Of a stretch of 64,000 nt of DNA, positions 36,823 to 49,600 are shown piece after piece. Below the pieces are notes generated by a model. It saw nothing but the letters and a program-made list of their open reading frames with translations, did no database searches and was not told where the DNA came from. Within the stretch, counting starts at the first letter, position 1. Every line of letters begins with the position of its first letter. The translations under genes and the position numbers were made by a program. Source of the DNA: Membranipora membranacea (lineage: Eukaryota; Bryozoa; Gymnolaemata; Cheilostomatida; Membraniporidae); assembly GCA_914767715.1 (NCBI GenBank), contig OU612072.1, forward strand, positions 14,694,001-14,758,000, given 5' to 3'.

Positions 36823-36830
36823 CTTTTATA
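36823..36830 (-). promoter_or_regulatory. Candidate TATA box upstream of the FReD gene
   Basis: TATAAAAG on the minus strand lies about 430 bp upstream of the FReD start codon. About 40 bp downstream is a splice-donor-like AGG/GTGAGT (exon edge at 36784), so a very short noncoding first exon is possible. The TATA spacing is inferred; no transcript evidence. Confidence 0.4.
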
Positions 36831-39800
36831 TCAGAGAGAGAGTCAAAAACTTTAAAGGGATCTTGAATTAAATCTATGCTAATCCTAGATTCAAAACTGA
36901 AGCAGAGATTAAGTCAGATAACGATATTCCCAATCTTCAATAAGCAGCTGTCTCAATTGGTGAGTTTTCTAAGACTGTTTCTTTCGGATAGAGAGCATTA
37001 ACTTATATAAATCATCATGGATGATCTGACGCAGTGAATTAATAAGCTAAGATTTACTTCTTGAAAGAAGTGGATAATAAAACCAAGGGGGATTCAATAT
37101 CAGATTTATTTTCTGTAAATGAGCAGATATTCAAAAAAATGCATACCATCAATTTTCAAAGATGGGTACTATTAATCAATCATAAGCAATCATTATGTCT
37201 GTCAATCATTGTTGCCCTATTAATCAAATTTCATGTGTAAAATTAAATTTGTTATGTAGAACATTATTAGGGGTGTGTTTATGTTTATCTATCCGCCCCT
37301 GAATAATATCAAAACAGTGGGTACAAAATGTGCTGCAGGCGATATTTTGGATTAATAGCACAATGAGCATTATTAGACAAAAGCATAGAGTGAAAGGATC
37401 TGAATACCAATTGTTTTAAAACAAGCGGATTAATTGACTGTATCTTCATCAAGATCTATTCTTTACTAAAAAGAGATGAAAATATCATTGTCTATGGCAC
37501 AATAAATAAAAATTGTGGTATCTTAGCGTTTCAATGTATATGCATGAACATGAAAGAACATTTACTATCTACCCGCCATTCATGATGAATTAATGAATGA
37601 AATATATCGATCTATCAAGGCTTCTTGGCTTGTCTGGGAGTTTGGTCAGTTCGTTCATGAAATCATCGGTACCCATCTATTGATTGAGCAGATCATCATT
37701 GAGCAAGGACAAAGTCAGAGATGACGTCGAGGTTTGCCGAGATGTTCTACTGATTATTAAAAAAAAAAGCGATAAGAATAATTTACACATCTATCTTGGG
37801 CTGCAATGATCATTGATGACCGTCTGGCGTCTGGGTGCTCCATTAGGGTGCCACTTTGGATAAATTCCATGTATCTACATTGGTCAAAACAAGTGATAAC
37901 TGTAATCGATGCTACTATAGATATATCAGAACTGTTGCATCGAAAATTTGATCACGCAAAATTAGTTTATGATTTTGCAAAAAAATAAAACCCTTCAAGG
38001 CTATACCGGACAATATAGATAGAAGAATCAAATTTGCAGCAAAAATCAGACCGATTATGTAATGAAGAGTTTCTGCCCGGAACAAGCTAATAGAGCTCTG
38101 AAAGCTGTTGTGTTGCCCTGCAGTGCAGGATGTGAAGGCTACCGAAACAAATTACCAGACAATAGGCTCAGACATGCTGGCTCATTGATAAAGGAGGCAA
38201 GAAACAGCGGAGCAGCGGGATGCCAGATGAAACCATCAATGAAACGTGGGAACCATAGCATGGAAAGTCTGCAAACACTAAAACCACATAGAACTAAAAA
38301 TAAACGCCAAGCTGTGAAATATTCGTCTGGGGAAAAGTATTAATCAAATATTTCCACCATAAATATCTGGTAGCCTTCATCAAGGCTAATCATTACCATG
38401 CGTTGCATGGTAAATTTAAAATGAGAACAAGAACTATAATATCAGGTATAGATTTTGTCAGCAGCAAAAACAGCAGCGTTCTCACATCTGGTGAAAAGTT
38501 TTACAACATAAAATGAGAGGGGAAGTGTGAAAAGTTTACACAATTATTTTAAAGCTTTATTGCTATTGCAGAACACACATAATATGAAGACAGGTGCAAA
38601 AAGGTCGAACAAAACATAACTTGCCGCAAGGATTGGATTGGAAGTTAGCCACTATGAATTTGAACTATTAGCCACTATTGATTGGAAGTTTGCACATCTA
38701 GCGATTAAACAAAGCAGAAAATACTACGTGTAGCTGAATAAACTTTGCAGCAGCATGGCCAAATTTGGGTGCTGCGGTGCAGAGTATCATTACGCTGTTG
38801 TCCAAGGGGCCAGTATTTACTTTCCTTGTAATGCGAGTTACCCAGTATGGGCCCTTATTGTTATGTTTTATGTAATAGGTAGAATTACAACATTTTAAGC
38901 ATAATCAGAGTATTTTCAAATTTAATTTTGTATCATTTTACAGTCTAATTGTACGCCAATGAAAACACCTAAGTTGTCTCTTCAAATATTCCAGCGTCTG
39001 GCGGACCCAGTTGACTTGTTTGAGTAGATGTAATTTGATCAAAGTTGGGGGGTAATTGTATTTTGGAAGCGTGACTGGGGTTTGCATTCTTACACCCAGG
39101 GGGCATTTGGGCCCAAAGCCCGATTCTCGGAGTCAACGTAATAGCATTACTTGAAAAGATGTAATCAATCCGCTTGCCATACCCTGAAGCAATTGCTAAA
39201 AGCGAGTCTACTACTGGCTTGTAATTCTATTATTGAACACTTTCTAGACATCGACTCCAAATTCGTCTCAATGCCAGTGTACTCAATCATGCGAATGTGA
39301 ACGATGTCAAAACAAAACCAAAACAACTTTTTGAATTCAGAGTCAGTCTCTTCGTTTGACCCCTGCCTGTCTTTGGCCTGTGGCGTAACAAATTTACATT
39401 GACAGAACCTCTGGTAGACATACACTAAAACTGTATTGTACCCAATGAATCTAAATATACGCAGGCATAGTAATCAGCTACAAAATCTAACTAGCCTCTG
39501 GCAATCCCTTTGAGGGTACTTTTTTCAAGTATTTAAAAAAATTACAGGCCTGTGAAATTTAAACATCAAGGCTGACTCAGAGGTATTCGATTCTTCTTAT
39601 GAATTTTCGTACGAAGCCTGTTGACTCCTGGCGACCGCCCGTACAATCAACTTTCAAATTCAACTACTGTTGAGGGAATGACAGGGCTCGAAGGAGTAAA
39701 AGTTTCGCCTTTTCGTACAGGCTTCAAATAACTGAATTCATGGCTAGCTAACTGTTACTCCACTCATTATTGTATACAAAATCCCTTCAAAGCTAGCTAA

Positions 39801-42800
39801 AAAAGGTGCTAGCCGGCATCAAGTCAACCCAACACTAGAAAAAAGTCTGGCTAAGATGATGCTTATGTCAGAGGTAGATAAGATCTTAACTTATTTGGAT
39901 ACACCCAAGTCACTTTGAGTAGCAAGACATATTTACCCCCAAGTAATCGGAAGTGTCATCTGTTAGAACTCAACAAACAGACAAATAATCGAAATTAGTT
40001 CCTGTGAAATTGTATGCCTGTCAAGCGTTTCACAGGAGGTATTAACTGAGAACTCAGCAAGGAAAAGCATGGCAGGGGTGCTTTGGGGTTCAGCTAGCAA
40101 CTATTACTTTTCATCTTTGCAGCCACAATACAGCAAGTTTTAATATCAGGCCTCGCAGTAATTTTGTTGTAGGGTGGGAACATCTTCTAGCCAGAGGCTT
40201 CATGCAATCTGCATTACAAATAGACTTCTGTCAACATGAACAAAGCCATTGATTGACATGTTAGTCAACAATAAAAAATAAACAGTAATTTCGCCCAGGG
40301 TTTAGAGACAGACTGATTTGTGACATTATGACATTTTCTATGCGATGAGTTTTGTTTCACGCATTCTCAAAACAAAGTTGTAATTAAAATTGTAATAAAA
40401 GGAGTATATAGTACAATTGAATTTGTTTGGTTTAAAAATCAGAACACATGGATTGTTGTCTTTTGTGGTAATCCTCATCACAAAACCGATGTACCTTTAA
40501 CTGGGAAACTTCAGACCTGCAATTAGGTTTGTGATCAGTACTAAAGAGAAAATCACCAATAAACTATAAGATGTGTCGGTCAAGCCAAGCTACGGGCTTT
40601 ACAGGAGACCCTAATTTGATGTAGATGTAAATTAAAGCTTTCTGGCATCTCAGTTAGAAGTCAGCTGCCTTTTAGCCGATCACAACAAACTGTGGTACAC
40701 ACGCCACACTACAACACACGGGTCTTCAGCTAGGAAAGGAACCTCAAGTAAGGAGATTTATTTCGAGGCCTCATACAACTCTCAACAGAATGAAGCCATC
40801 CCTATGTGTTGATGAAACAATGGTAGAATCTCACAGATTTGAAATTCCCCTCGCCTATGTCATGTTATTATGATTTTTTCTCATACACAGACAGAGCAAA
40901 ACAGAGGGTGCAGCAACAATACAATGGCAACTGTCAAGAATGTCTCGCTATTGTTAAAAATGGCTACAAAAATTATTGTTGTCCAAGATGTTTTGATAGC
41001 TAGTGCAGGCATGTAGTCCAACAATTGTTTGTCAAAAAGTTATGTTTACCCTCTCAGGCTATTAGCGAGGTTTTAGCGTAACCCTTGACTTTTTATCAAT
41101 GGATTTGTGATGATGAATTATAATAAAAGTCCCCCAGCAACTGAACAGCGGGACAAACAGCTATGATAGCGTATGATATAACAACAAGCCTTTTCATGAA
41201 GTGCGAATGATATAATTGAAATTAGACACTTTGTAATTTGATGCAATTTGGCAACATATTCACTGTAGCATTTAATTAACAAGGCTGAAACAATAGGACC
41301 ACCGCCTCGGGCCTGGGCAAAGTTTGGGAACAACCAACAATATTTCGACTCAAGTATGCCACCAAACTGCTTTGTTTTACAGGGGCCACTTCATGACTTG
41401 TTATAAAAGTCTTAAAATTACCAGCACAAATCAATTGGTCAGCATTTTAATGGACGGTTGTTTATTGAGCAATAACAAATAAGCATGAGTCTCAAAATAT
41501 CTGCTAATAAAAATAAATACAGAAGTCAACTCAATATGGAGCTTTTTTCAGGTTTCTGAATCTCTTGCTAACTTCATATCAATGGAAAAATAATTTCGGT
41601 TAACTATATGCTGAACAATATGAATAGAAATTGATACCATGAACGTAAAATTCTTCTCTCAAGGCATAGAGTAAGAAAGCAAAAGCCAAATATCTCAAAT
41701 GTTTGGACAAATTTGAGGAGCATCTTAGCTTATTCTCACTGCTGACAGAAGCTATGGCCGAGCTATGAACCGATGACCTTACTGTTGCACTGTCTAAAAT
41801 GCATATCATACCTAGCGTACAAAGCTGAGAAATTGATAGATTTATCTCAGTTGTTAATCATTGTTCATCAGGACCTTGATATCCGATGGGCCGACAGATC
41901 CTCTTGGTTTCCCTCCCCGGGCTTTAGATGAAGCTGACAATTTTCGTTCTGGTAGGGGACTTTCTCTCTGGGGGATGGGAGGTAAAGGGTCCTTCTTATT
42001 GAGGGCGTGTTTAGACTGGATAGACTTCCTTCTAACTGCTCGGGGCGAATCTACAATTAAACCAGAACAGAAAATTGGAATGACTCATAAAAGTATGTTT
42101 GGATATGGTTTAACCAGAAACTATGGATATATATTATAGTATGGATATATTATCTTATCTCTGGTTTAACAATGTATTGACCTAGGCTTACAAATGACAC
42201 GCTTGAATTCATCTGTTATCAAACTATTTTTTAATATTGTAACCTTTAGCTACAATGGTGTTTTATATCTTCTGATTTGATCAGCTTGGAACAAGACAAA
42301 ATAAAGGCAGTAACAATGGAATTTAGCCACTTTGGGGCAGCAACATTCACGCAGAGTCATCACCTGACCACAAAATACTGACCAAGCAAATTCTGTACAA
42401 CCTGCTAGTAATGCAATTGAGCCGTGGCCCACTTTCATGATTACTCCTGCGCTTTGAGTAACCGCGGTTGAAAAAAGGAAATGACTTATCGCGCCTCATT
42501 AGATTCATACATAATGCGCTGGATACATGTATAAACACACAAACGGCATGGGCGGTCCAGCTTCTAATTGCGCTGTCAGATGGAAATATTTGTGTGTCTA
42601 GCCTGAGAATATCTAGGAGTTGAGCTGGTCGAAAAATGAGTATGAATACTTGGGACTAAAATAGGCGACCCTCTACATTGATAAGAGACAAAGATCGGCG
42701 GTACGATTGCAGTATGGCCTTTACAAGATGTCTGAAGAAACAGCAAAGACAGTCGACCAACCAAATACAATATGCAATGACCAGTCAAGGTAGTTCACCT

Positions 42801-43568
42801 AAGATCTGATGTAAGATAAGAGTCCAGGTCTCAGAAATATACAGATTAGCATGTACTGCTAAGAATTAGAAATGCCTATGAACAGATGGTTCGGAAACAA
42901 ACAAATAGCCTGAGGCTAATTGCAAAACAAAAGAGCATAATGGGAAATGTTAAACACAACAATTCTAATTACAACCTAGCTGCATGATAGCAAAGTGTTC
43001 AATGAGCTGAGGACTTAAATAAGCAGTGTATATTTGTGGATGTAGAGAGATTCTTGAGTCTTCAGATTTTTTAAACTTGTGTTGCGTCAGAGATTCCAAC
43101 GACTTTCTGAATCACTGATGTTTTTACATTTTCGGACAAAACTTAAAATAACAAGCTCGCCAATCTCAAATTGAGTTCAAATTGATGAACTTTACTCAAG
43201 GTCTTAGAAAAAGCTTGCCACGCTCTACAGTTGGATATTAAGTGACCCAAATGAGTTGTCCTTGACTACAAAGAAAGGAGATAATTCCTATTATTTGTGT
43301 CAAAATGGTAACAATAGGTTACAAATTCAGAAACAGGCAGAATGCAAATGTAAACATCATGTGAACAACAGAAGCATAACAGTTAGATATATTTTAGTGA
43401 ACTTATAAAGAGTTGCCCCTCAACATTAATGAAGTGTCACAGCAGGCAGCCTGATTAAGGATTATGACATAATGTCAACATTCCCACAATGCAATATCAA
43501 CTTTTAATTCAAGAGTGATTATCCTGGGAAAACCAGAAAATTGCATTGTGGGATACTCATCAACACGC
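36831..43568. other. 6.7-kb intergenic region between the FReD and coiled-coil genes
   Basis: No gene recognised on either strand. Short frames at 37806-37988, 38062-38343 and 41861-42139 lack motifs and splice support. A small hairpin (GGTTTAACCAGA...TCTGGTTTAAC) lies at 42107-42170. Confidence 0.5.
43484..43554. repeat. Short inverted repeat element CCCACAATGCA
   Basis: Begins CCCACAATGCA and ends TGCATTGTGGGA. Related pieces are at 47594-47642 and about 55842-55912. A small non-coding repeat family. Confidence 0.5.
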
Positions 43569-43574
43569 TTTATT
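43569..43574 (-). terminator. Poly(A) signal of the coiled-coil gene
   Basis: AATAAA on the minus strand, about 47 bp after the stop codon at 43621-43623. The position supports 43621 as the true 3' coding end. Confidence 0.65.
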
Positions 43575-43620
43575 AATACTGAAAATAACAATGGGTTAGA
43601 TCAAGGAGTTGACTCCTTGG

Positions 43621-46600
43621 TTAGATAATCCCCTCACGTCTAGAAGTATGACGATCAGACTGGCGATCAGTTTGGGATAAGACTGATGTATGCTTTGACC
43701 GATCAGATTGAGTGTTTGGAGTATTCGAGGAATGAAAGCTCGAAAATGATGAGAGGTGAAGAGATGATGTAGAAGTGCTATCTTTGACTGATAATGTCCG
43801 GGCTATATAAAAACATGATGATTGAGAAATTATCAATGTCTTAAAGGGCTGTGTTTAGTTCTAGCCCATTTCTGGCATGGCTAAGCAGAAATATGCCCTA
43901 TCGTAATATAAGATGCGAGGCCATATCAGACTTGACATTTGACTCCCCACATTGTGAACAGAGTTGTGTCTGACATACAAGTCTCTCTGCAAATGATTCA
44001 AGGACAATTTTCCTAACTTTTTTTCGATTTGAATTGGAACAATTTTCTGTTTATGAACTTCGAAGTGCAATGATAACCAACCCGAACTGAAGGAAAGTGT
44101 AAAATACTCTCCAAAGTTAAGACAAAGACCAAATTAAACATAAACTGTGATCTTTTATGACATTATGATGCTGGTAGATTAGAATGAATCGACATACCAG
44201 TTTCATGTTTAGTTGTCGATGGTTGATATGATATTTCTGTAGCGGTGCTCTGCTTTGGCATTGGGAAGGTAACTCCCAACCTATAAAATAAAATCAGCTA
44301 TACATCCTCTTCATCTTTCAATACCTCGCAGTTAGAAAAATCTATCCTGTTTGCCCCAGTCCCCAAGTCAATACAGTTCTATTAACCAGCATGGGCCATC
44401 TCTGTATCTTAAAACTATATTTATTTCAATGAAAGCTGCCAAGTGCTAGGACTAAGCCTCTAGGGTGCTGGATTTCAACCAGGGATGATCTCCATTCATT
44501 GCGTTCTGGTTTGATTGCAGCAGACTTGAATGGAATAGCCTGTTACCAAGATTGATGAAACTAGAACTGATTTGGGAGATAAATCTATATAACAAAACTA
44601 ACATATCTAGATTTCCTTGTAGAGTGAAGAAATCCTCAGTTGGTTGAGTTCCCCTCTCCCGTGATTTCTCTCCTCTTGTGTTTGTTGCAGACTCAGCCTG
44701 AACCTTTTCAGCTAAATGATAAAAACACAGATACTGATGTAAATATCAATTGACACTTGGCAAATAATGAAAATGTTCATAACTGCCTTATTATAAATTT
44801 AGCTTTTAGCTTATTAGCATAATGTGGTTAGCTAGCAAAGGATCATGCACCCCTACAATTGATCTAGCTAGGCTACGATTGCCCAAAATATGCTAAGGGA
44901 TTGGCAGATTGTTAACAAACTGCAACGAACAAACTTGCACATTGATAACAAAAAACAAATTGATGATAATACTATGGTCCATGCACCCAAGTTACCCATG
45001 GGATGTGGTATAGAAGACTTTCTCACTCAGCCGAATGACATTCAGTGGGTGGACAACTCTTAGCAATAGGGCCGAAAAACAATCAAGAAATTCCACTCAA
45101 GATATTTCTTTGCATGTAAGGCCTACCGAGTATGATCTTCAAGTGGGCTGAAAATTTGAATTGCTGTTTTGCTTATCTTGGTACTTTTCATTGGAAATGT
45201 TGTCGTTACAATGACAAGCAAATTAAACTTTTAAATGATAGACTTGTTGAAAATAAAGTGTCAAAAACCATACTAACTTTTCGGTCTCCTTTCAGCCACT
45301 GTATCAAGGAAGTGAGAGAGATTACCGAGCTCTCCGTTCATATTATCGCTGACTCTGCTCACGATATCTGATCGCTTAGATGACAGCTTGAGAACGTCAG
45401 CAAGCTTCTGTAGAATCTCTAAATCACGTTCTGTCATGTCCTTCTCTAGGGAGGCGTCTTCGTTCCAGGCTGTCACCAGTAAACCTGTCAAAAATGCCAT
45501 TTGACATGATTGTAGCTCATTGACAAAGAAAAAGCTGGAGTGAGCAGGCAGGGTAGTGTGACAACCAGTGGACTAGTTTAGTGGTGATAGTGTACCACTT
45601 GTTGTGTTTGGGCTTTAGGTAGCACAATGACTAAGGATTGCCAATACTACTGCTGTTTGAGACTCCCAATGGGATAAAATGAGGAGCAGTTTTAAATTGA
45701 GAGTAATGTGCACAATTTTGTCAAAGACACTGAATACTAGAGTTTTATTTTTGATGATTGCTGTATAGCATTTTATATGATGTTCTCATAGTGCACCATT
45801 CAAAATGTAAGTCGCAGCACACAGCTCCAGGGGGAGAAAATCGAAATTCACCCAAATAAGATCACATTTCATCCAGTGGAGATTAAACTTACTTATGTTA
45901 GCTATATATGGTGTTACCATTACTTACTTTTGAGGAAGGCATACTCAGCTCTCAGTCTCTCAATGTCATCATAACACATTATTTTCTCTTTCTCCATCGT
46001 CTCAAGATCTGTCTCATACTTTATGTTACTGTCAGTAAATCGCTGGTTCTCCTAAATACAGGCATGATACAATATGATAATACCATACAATAATACAGCT
46101 GTGCGCACTGTGTCCCATCATTTTTTCAGAGCACTAATTGCTAGGCTGATCATGGTGTAACAATACAGTAAAATAATACAGTAATACAAAGTTTTTCGTG
46201 CAGCTAGATGTATAGACCGCACACATAAAACATTATGCCTTGTCCTTGTGACTATATAAAGGGGGGCTGCCCAAGAAGTCTAATCCCAGCTCCCTTGAGT
46301 GTATAAAGGGAATTGTCCTTAGTATATAGAATAATATACATCAGCAATAGTTTGTAGTTGAGTACAAACAACATACATCAACATAGCTAGCCAAAGTTGA
46401 TGCTAGTTAACCGTAAGTGATTGCCATACTAGCTTATTTTAACTTTTATTTACTTTTATTTATTTAGGATATAATACTGAGAGCCCCTTCAGAGGGCCAT
46501 AACATTCTCTGGCCACCAATTATTTAAATATTTCTATCATAAAAATAATTTATTGAGAATTACTTACATCAGCGATAGTCTGTAGTTTTGTACCGACGAC

Positions 46601-49600
46601 ATACACCTGTCTCTCCAGCTCTGTGGCCTCTTCTAACTGAACTTTCATATTCTGTAGTAACGCTCCTCTCAGTGTATCAATCTCAGTCTTAACATCTTTC
46701 TGTAAATTAAATACAGCTTTTTGACTCTAACACATTTTAATAGAAGAGAAAGGAGAAATATAACGGAAACTAATGCTGAAACTAAGGTGGAAAACTATCA
46801 TGGAAAACTATGTTGGCACAAGAGACGCACTATGCGGCCTGTTCAATTGTAAACTTTCTACCTAACTATTTAGTAAATAAAAAACACACTTCTGATTATG
46901 TTGAGCAGCTACACATCGAGATATATTTCAAGATATCAATCTGTTATGGGCGTCAACTTCTCCACCAAAATCTATCTCAAATCCATTGTAGTATTTGGAA
47001 CGCTTCCTTATATCATGAGACAAGGTCTGATTCAATTGGTGGCCTGTATACGGAGTTGCTCCCCTTCACTGGCAGCCAATCAAAACTGAGCGAGCACACT
47101 CTGGGTGAAGGCAAAGCGATCTGATCTTGATGTAACATCTATGTTGTGTCTAGTTATTAAAAATAATATGACACCCAACCAACAACAGATAATCTCTAGT
47201 ACTATGTAAGGGGCTCCCTGCACACAAAGCTGCCTTCAATTTCTTCAGAGAAAACAGAGCAATCTTCAATTTCAAACACCCTCATCTTCAGTATAAATTC
47301 TTCAAAACAACTGGACTGTGGTTTCATCTACTCATTTCTGCTTAGAATGACCCATGTGCTTGAGTTTTGGTTTCGTTTTGATTGGCTGATGAGTTTAAGT
47401 TTGCTATTGTTTGGATATGTTTATCCAAAACACCAAACTGGATAGGTAACTCCAAATACCAGTCTAGAATCTTTTATTGGTTTTTCATTAAAACTGACCA
47501 AATCTTTTCTTCAACTTTAAAACACCCAATCTTCAATCTTCAGTAACATACGAGGGGAGCCCCATGTAAGTAAGGGACTTGTTCATAGACTTCCCACAAT
47601 GCATGTCTACCCTGGGAATTCCGGAAAATTGGATTGTGGGATACCCATCAATAGTCTCTATCATGCCATCATAGTAATATGGCATCACAACATCGATTCA
47701 AGTCAGTATTTTCTCAGAAAAGAGTGCAGGTCCTAACATATTTGAAAGATGTGAATAGACTAAAGATTAAGGATGCGCAAGCAATTCCTGTGACATGTCC
47801 GAGCCAGATTGAAAAAAGGCAAGATTCCGGCACCAAGGCACAAAAAGAAGACAAATTTGTGGCAACGCAATTAAGAAGAAGAGAAATGTTCAAACAAAAT
47901 AGAATGACAATCTTCCCGTATTCGCATAAGGTGATAGAAAAGGTGTGCAGCATGATAAGCGAGCAGGAAATGGAAGACAATAATGGCCTGCTGAATTCAA
48001 GCAGCAAGCACAGGGTGAATACTAACAAAGAGAGCAAAAATGGAACATCGGTCTAAGCTAGGGACTTGACTTTCTAACTATACTAGTATAACGGCTCTAG
48101 CTCTCCCTCCCAGGGTTTGCCGGTGGTGGCATTCCGTTACCAACCCCTCCCCCAACTAAGATCAGGCTATGGTTAATGATAAATTGCCACTACCATCATC
48201 CTGAAAGTTTGAGCCCTTTAACTAATGCAGGAAATACAAAACACCAAATTACGCAGAATAACTATCGTCGCTTGATAGCTAATTCAAGTGTAAAACATGA
48301 AGTCAATTCCTAAACATTGTTTCTACTTCTAGTCCTAGCGCAGGTTTAAAGATAAGGGAAGGAAAAAAAATGAAGCATAGATGGCTACTTTTTACTAGCA
48401 ACAGAATCAGTGCTGCACATGGAAGGAGGAATGCAGTATAAGATCAAAGCATTGAGCTTTCTAATGTTTATCATTCAAGAAGTTGAAAAACACTTTAGTT
48501 TTGGGAATATGATTTCAAATAAGGGCAAAATGGAACAGGGCCAAAAGTCATTTGTTATTTGTTGATTTTGAATTTGATTACACTGATACATGAATTAGCT
48601 CCTTATTTGGAGAATATTTTTCAGAAAAACTAACTCTAAATCATGCAGATTAATATGTTAGGAAATAGTACTACATTCATTTAGTATTATTATTAATGTC
48701 ATATTATACAGAAATGATAGGTCTATTTGACTTTATGGTTTAATGTTTAGTAAAACAGATCATTTGAACTATGCCCTGAACTGAACACCGGTTCGCTCTA
48801 ACGACTTATCTGAGCTAACAGATTTGCCATGGACCAAATTACTTGGTCATAATTTTCATCATGAACAAAGCTAGTAATCCTGCGGACAAACAATAATGTA
48901 ACTTACCATCTAGCAAAAGATTAAAAAAAACAAATGATATTAATTAACAATTTATAAGTTTGATGCAGACATTTGAGATATGAGTTGGTCAAAATCAATT
49001 TTTTTTGGCTCCACCCATCTCCGACAATATCTTTAGAGAGGTTTGAATGGATAAATCAATTTGGAGCTAAGAGGGTCAAAAATAGCTGCTTTTCCTTTCT
49101 TTTGTAGTTTTAAAACACGTAGTGTCCATTTCAGTATAATATCTCAGACTGATATAGGGCAGTTATTGATGACACGGCATGCCAGCTGGTGCAATTATGC
49201 TGCTCAGAGAGTTAACAATTATCTAAACTAGCTAAATTTCTCAATGACTCCGAGTAGCGGGAATTGTTCAATGCCAATCCTTATATTCCCGTTAGGATTG
49301 GTTCTGGCTTTCACTCAAAAATTTGACACGCTGTGTTTATTATGTAATACGCGGAATGTAAGAGAACATTTTTTACCTGAGGCTTGATAACTTTCTCAAC
49401 TTGTAGCTTCATTCTCTTCACTTGATCTTCCAGTGATGCCTTCTGAGACTTTGAGCCTAGAGAACAGATATTGAGCTTAGTAAGAATATAGTCAAATGGT
49501 CAATATGAGAGTTCAATCTAAAGGAAAAATGAATTAAGAATTGTAAGTACTTTGGGTCATTTGTCAACCAAAGATAGTTTGTGTTTTATCCTTCAACACC

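Noticed and set aside
41861-42139. 92-aa plus-strand frame in the intergenic region
   Set aside because: No splice or promoter support and no recognisable domain.
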